Positions 17,505-19,046 of a DNA stretch of 19,046 nucleotides are shown piece after piece. Position numbers and translations under genes: made by a program. Source of the stretch: Glomus cerebriforme. Taxonomy: Eukaryota; Glomeromycota; Glomeromycetes; Glomerales; Glomeraceae. The notes under the pieces were generated by a model. It worked only from the letters and a program-made list of their open reading frames with translations, was not told the origin of the DNA and ran no database searches. The stretch spans positions 19,842 through 38,887 of the forward strand of contig QKYT01000450.1 in the NCBI GenBank assembly GCA_003550305.1. Direction: 5' to 3'. Every line of letters starts with the position of its first letter. Positions within the stretch are counted from its first letter, which is position 1.

Positions 17505-19046
17505 ATGGTCATTGCGTGGATTATTATGAAATGTAATAAATGCAATATAACTTGCTATGATCCAGAATATGAGATTTGTAATCGATGTTATAAAGAAAAA
17601 AAGATACCGCGAAGTGGAAATAAAGTTATTGATGATTTTATAAGATATGTAAATAATAGTTTAATAAATGAAATGAAAATAGAATTTGTTCCATATGATA
17701 GGCTTAAAAATATAGAATTTATTACTGAAGGAGGATTTAGTAAAATTCATAAAGCCACCTGGGTTGATGGACCAATAACTAAATGGAATGATTATAAGCA
17801 AGAATTTGATCGTTATGGTAAAATGAAAGTTGCTCTCAAGGAACTTAATAATTCTGAAAACATCAACTCTAAAGAGTTAAATGAGGTATAGTAAATTTAG
17901 TTGAATCCTATATTAATTTAATTAATTTTTATAATAATTCAATTTTAAATTTTGTGTTACAGCTCAAAATATTTTATAATCTTACCATAAACCTTATAAC
18001 CCAGAATAATTACATTAAGGATTATATTAATAAATATTACGGAATTACTCAACATCCTATTACCAAAAATTTTATGTTAATTACAAAATATTATGAAAAT
18101 AGAGATTTAACACGTCATATATCTGATAATTTTTTTAAGATTAATTGGCGTGATAAACTTTGTATCTTACGTTATGTTATAAGTGGACTTTGTAAGATAC
18201 ATTATAATAATATTATTCACAAAGATTTTCATAGTGGAAACATTTTAATTAAAAATATTAATTCATCGGCCGTAATAAGTGATTTTGGAATAAGTAAATC
18301 TGCGATTGAATCATCAGACGAAGATCATGAAATTTATGGAATTATTCCATATGTTGCTCCAGAGGTTCTTCAAGGACAAAAGTACACTAAAGCGTCAGAT
18401 ATATATGGCTTTGGTATGATTATGTGGGAATTAATGACAGGTAGAAGACCTTTTTGGGACAAAACACATGATACAGATCTTATTCTTAAAATATGTGATG
18501 GTCTTCGTCCTCCAATTGTTGCAAATGCGCCTAAAGGTTACATCGAATTAATGAAAAAATGTTGGCATTCTGATCCAGATAAAAGGCCAACAGCTACTGA
18601 ATTAGATGCCAAAATTTCGATAATTTTGAATCAAGAGTGGTATACTTCAACAAAAATTATAAATTCACCAGATATTGGACCCGTAACAACAAATAATCCA
18701 GGTGCTATTTATAAAAGTAGAGCATTGAGCGCAATGATAAAATCTGCAGAATCTATCAGAAGCTTAAAAATTCAAAGTATTATGTTTTTTATTGATATTA
18801 CAATTTTTTTTTTTTTTAAAAAAAATGGTTAAGTTTTTATTTATTTAATTAGGCTCACTATATTATGAACCAAAAAATACGAAGACTTTTAATGGTAACT
18901 ATGATAATTAATTATTTATTTCATAAATTTATATTATTATTAGTACTAATGTTTTTGTAACATATTTTTTTTTAAAGGAAAAAAGTTGATCGGAGATATC
19001 GAAGACAATGATAATGGTAAAAAAAAAAAAATTCTTTTGTAATAAA
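17505..19046 (+). CDS. TKL-like protein kinase 4, 3' end beyond the window
   Basis: Predicted exons: 17505-17885, 17963-18776, 18853-18894 and 18978-19016; a donor at 19017 (GTAAAA) shows that more tail exons lie outside. The start may be 17505 or, more like the paralogues, the Met at 17526. Cys pairs C10/C13 and C25/C28 (with an extra C17) form the head; SGNKVIDDF 37-45; GGFSKI 76-81; K112; HKD 213-215 with HSGN; DFG 234-236; APE 259-261; CWHSDPDKRPTA follows. All catalytic residues are intact. The phase-0 intron follows E127. Tail exons so far encode SSLYYEPKNTKTFNG and KKLIGDIEDNDN. They match kinase 3 exons in length (42) or nearly (39 against 54, lacking the RKFDD part). Intron retention at 18777 gives SIMFFIDITIFFFF then KKNG and a stop at 18832. 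It is in tandem with kinase 3 and shares its orientation. Confidence 0.86.

Overview
The window is very AT-rich eukaryotic DNA with intron-split genes, long gene-poor spacers and many decayed gene pieces. The intact genes are protein kinases with a Cys-x2-Cys pair region at the N-terminus, an SGN-x-VID-x-F linker and an HKD-x-HSGN catalytic loop. This combination is typical of the hugely expanded tyrosine-kinase-like (TKL-type) kinases of arbuscular mycorrhizal fungi, so I infer Rhizophagus irregularis or a close Glomeromycotina relative. The species is inferred from gene style, not proven.

Layout: 1-2752 holds no gene I can support. Kinase gene 1 (+, 2753-4318) has the shortest C-terminal tail. 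A broken aldo/keto reductase relic lies at 4862-5303 (-). From 5304 to 9719 there is a gene desert with an AT foldback containing the only N, a 19-bp minisatellite (5834-6015), a 120-bp tandem duplication that can form double hairpins (7295-7505) and a few weak coding-like relics. A dead kinase first exon (9720-9860, -) sits just downstream of kinase gene 2 (10247-12277, -). After a spacer come orphan kinase tail exons (13049-13231, +), kinase gene 3 (13605-15514, +), a repeat-rich spacer with several inverted repeats, a dead copy of the gene 3 promoter and start (about 16968-17200), and kinase gene 4 (17505 to beyond the window end, +).

All four kinases share one gene model: exon 1 (Zn-ribbon-like region plus kinase N-lobe), a phase-0 intron after the Glu of a Leu-Asn-Glu motif, a large exon with the rest of the kinase domain, then a series of very small exons encoding an acidic/basic low-complexity tail. 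The tail introns are all phase 1 and the internal tail exons are multiples of three (39-90 nt), so exons can be gained, lost or skipped without breaking the frame, and the genes do differ in which tail exons they keep. Simple open-reading-frame calls miss this tail and end in the first tail intron, or at an alternative stop.

The region looks like a birth-and-death cluster. The minus-strand pair (gene 2, then a dead gene-4-like first exon) mirrors the plus-strand pair (gene 3, then gene 4), which suggests an inverted duplication of a two-gene block. The most interesting points are the modular symmetric tail exons, the roughly 200-bp coding-like insertion in the last intron of gene 2, the conserved oligo-T/oligo-A element in the first tail intron of every copy, and the relic promoter plus upstream open frame in front of gene 4. 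I see no evidence of a wholly new defence or catalytic system.
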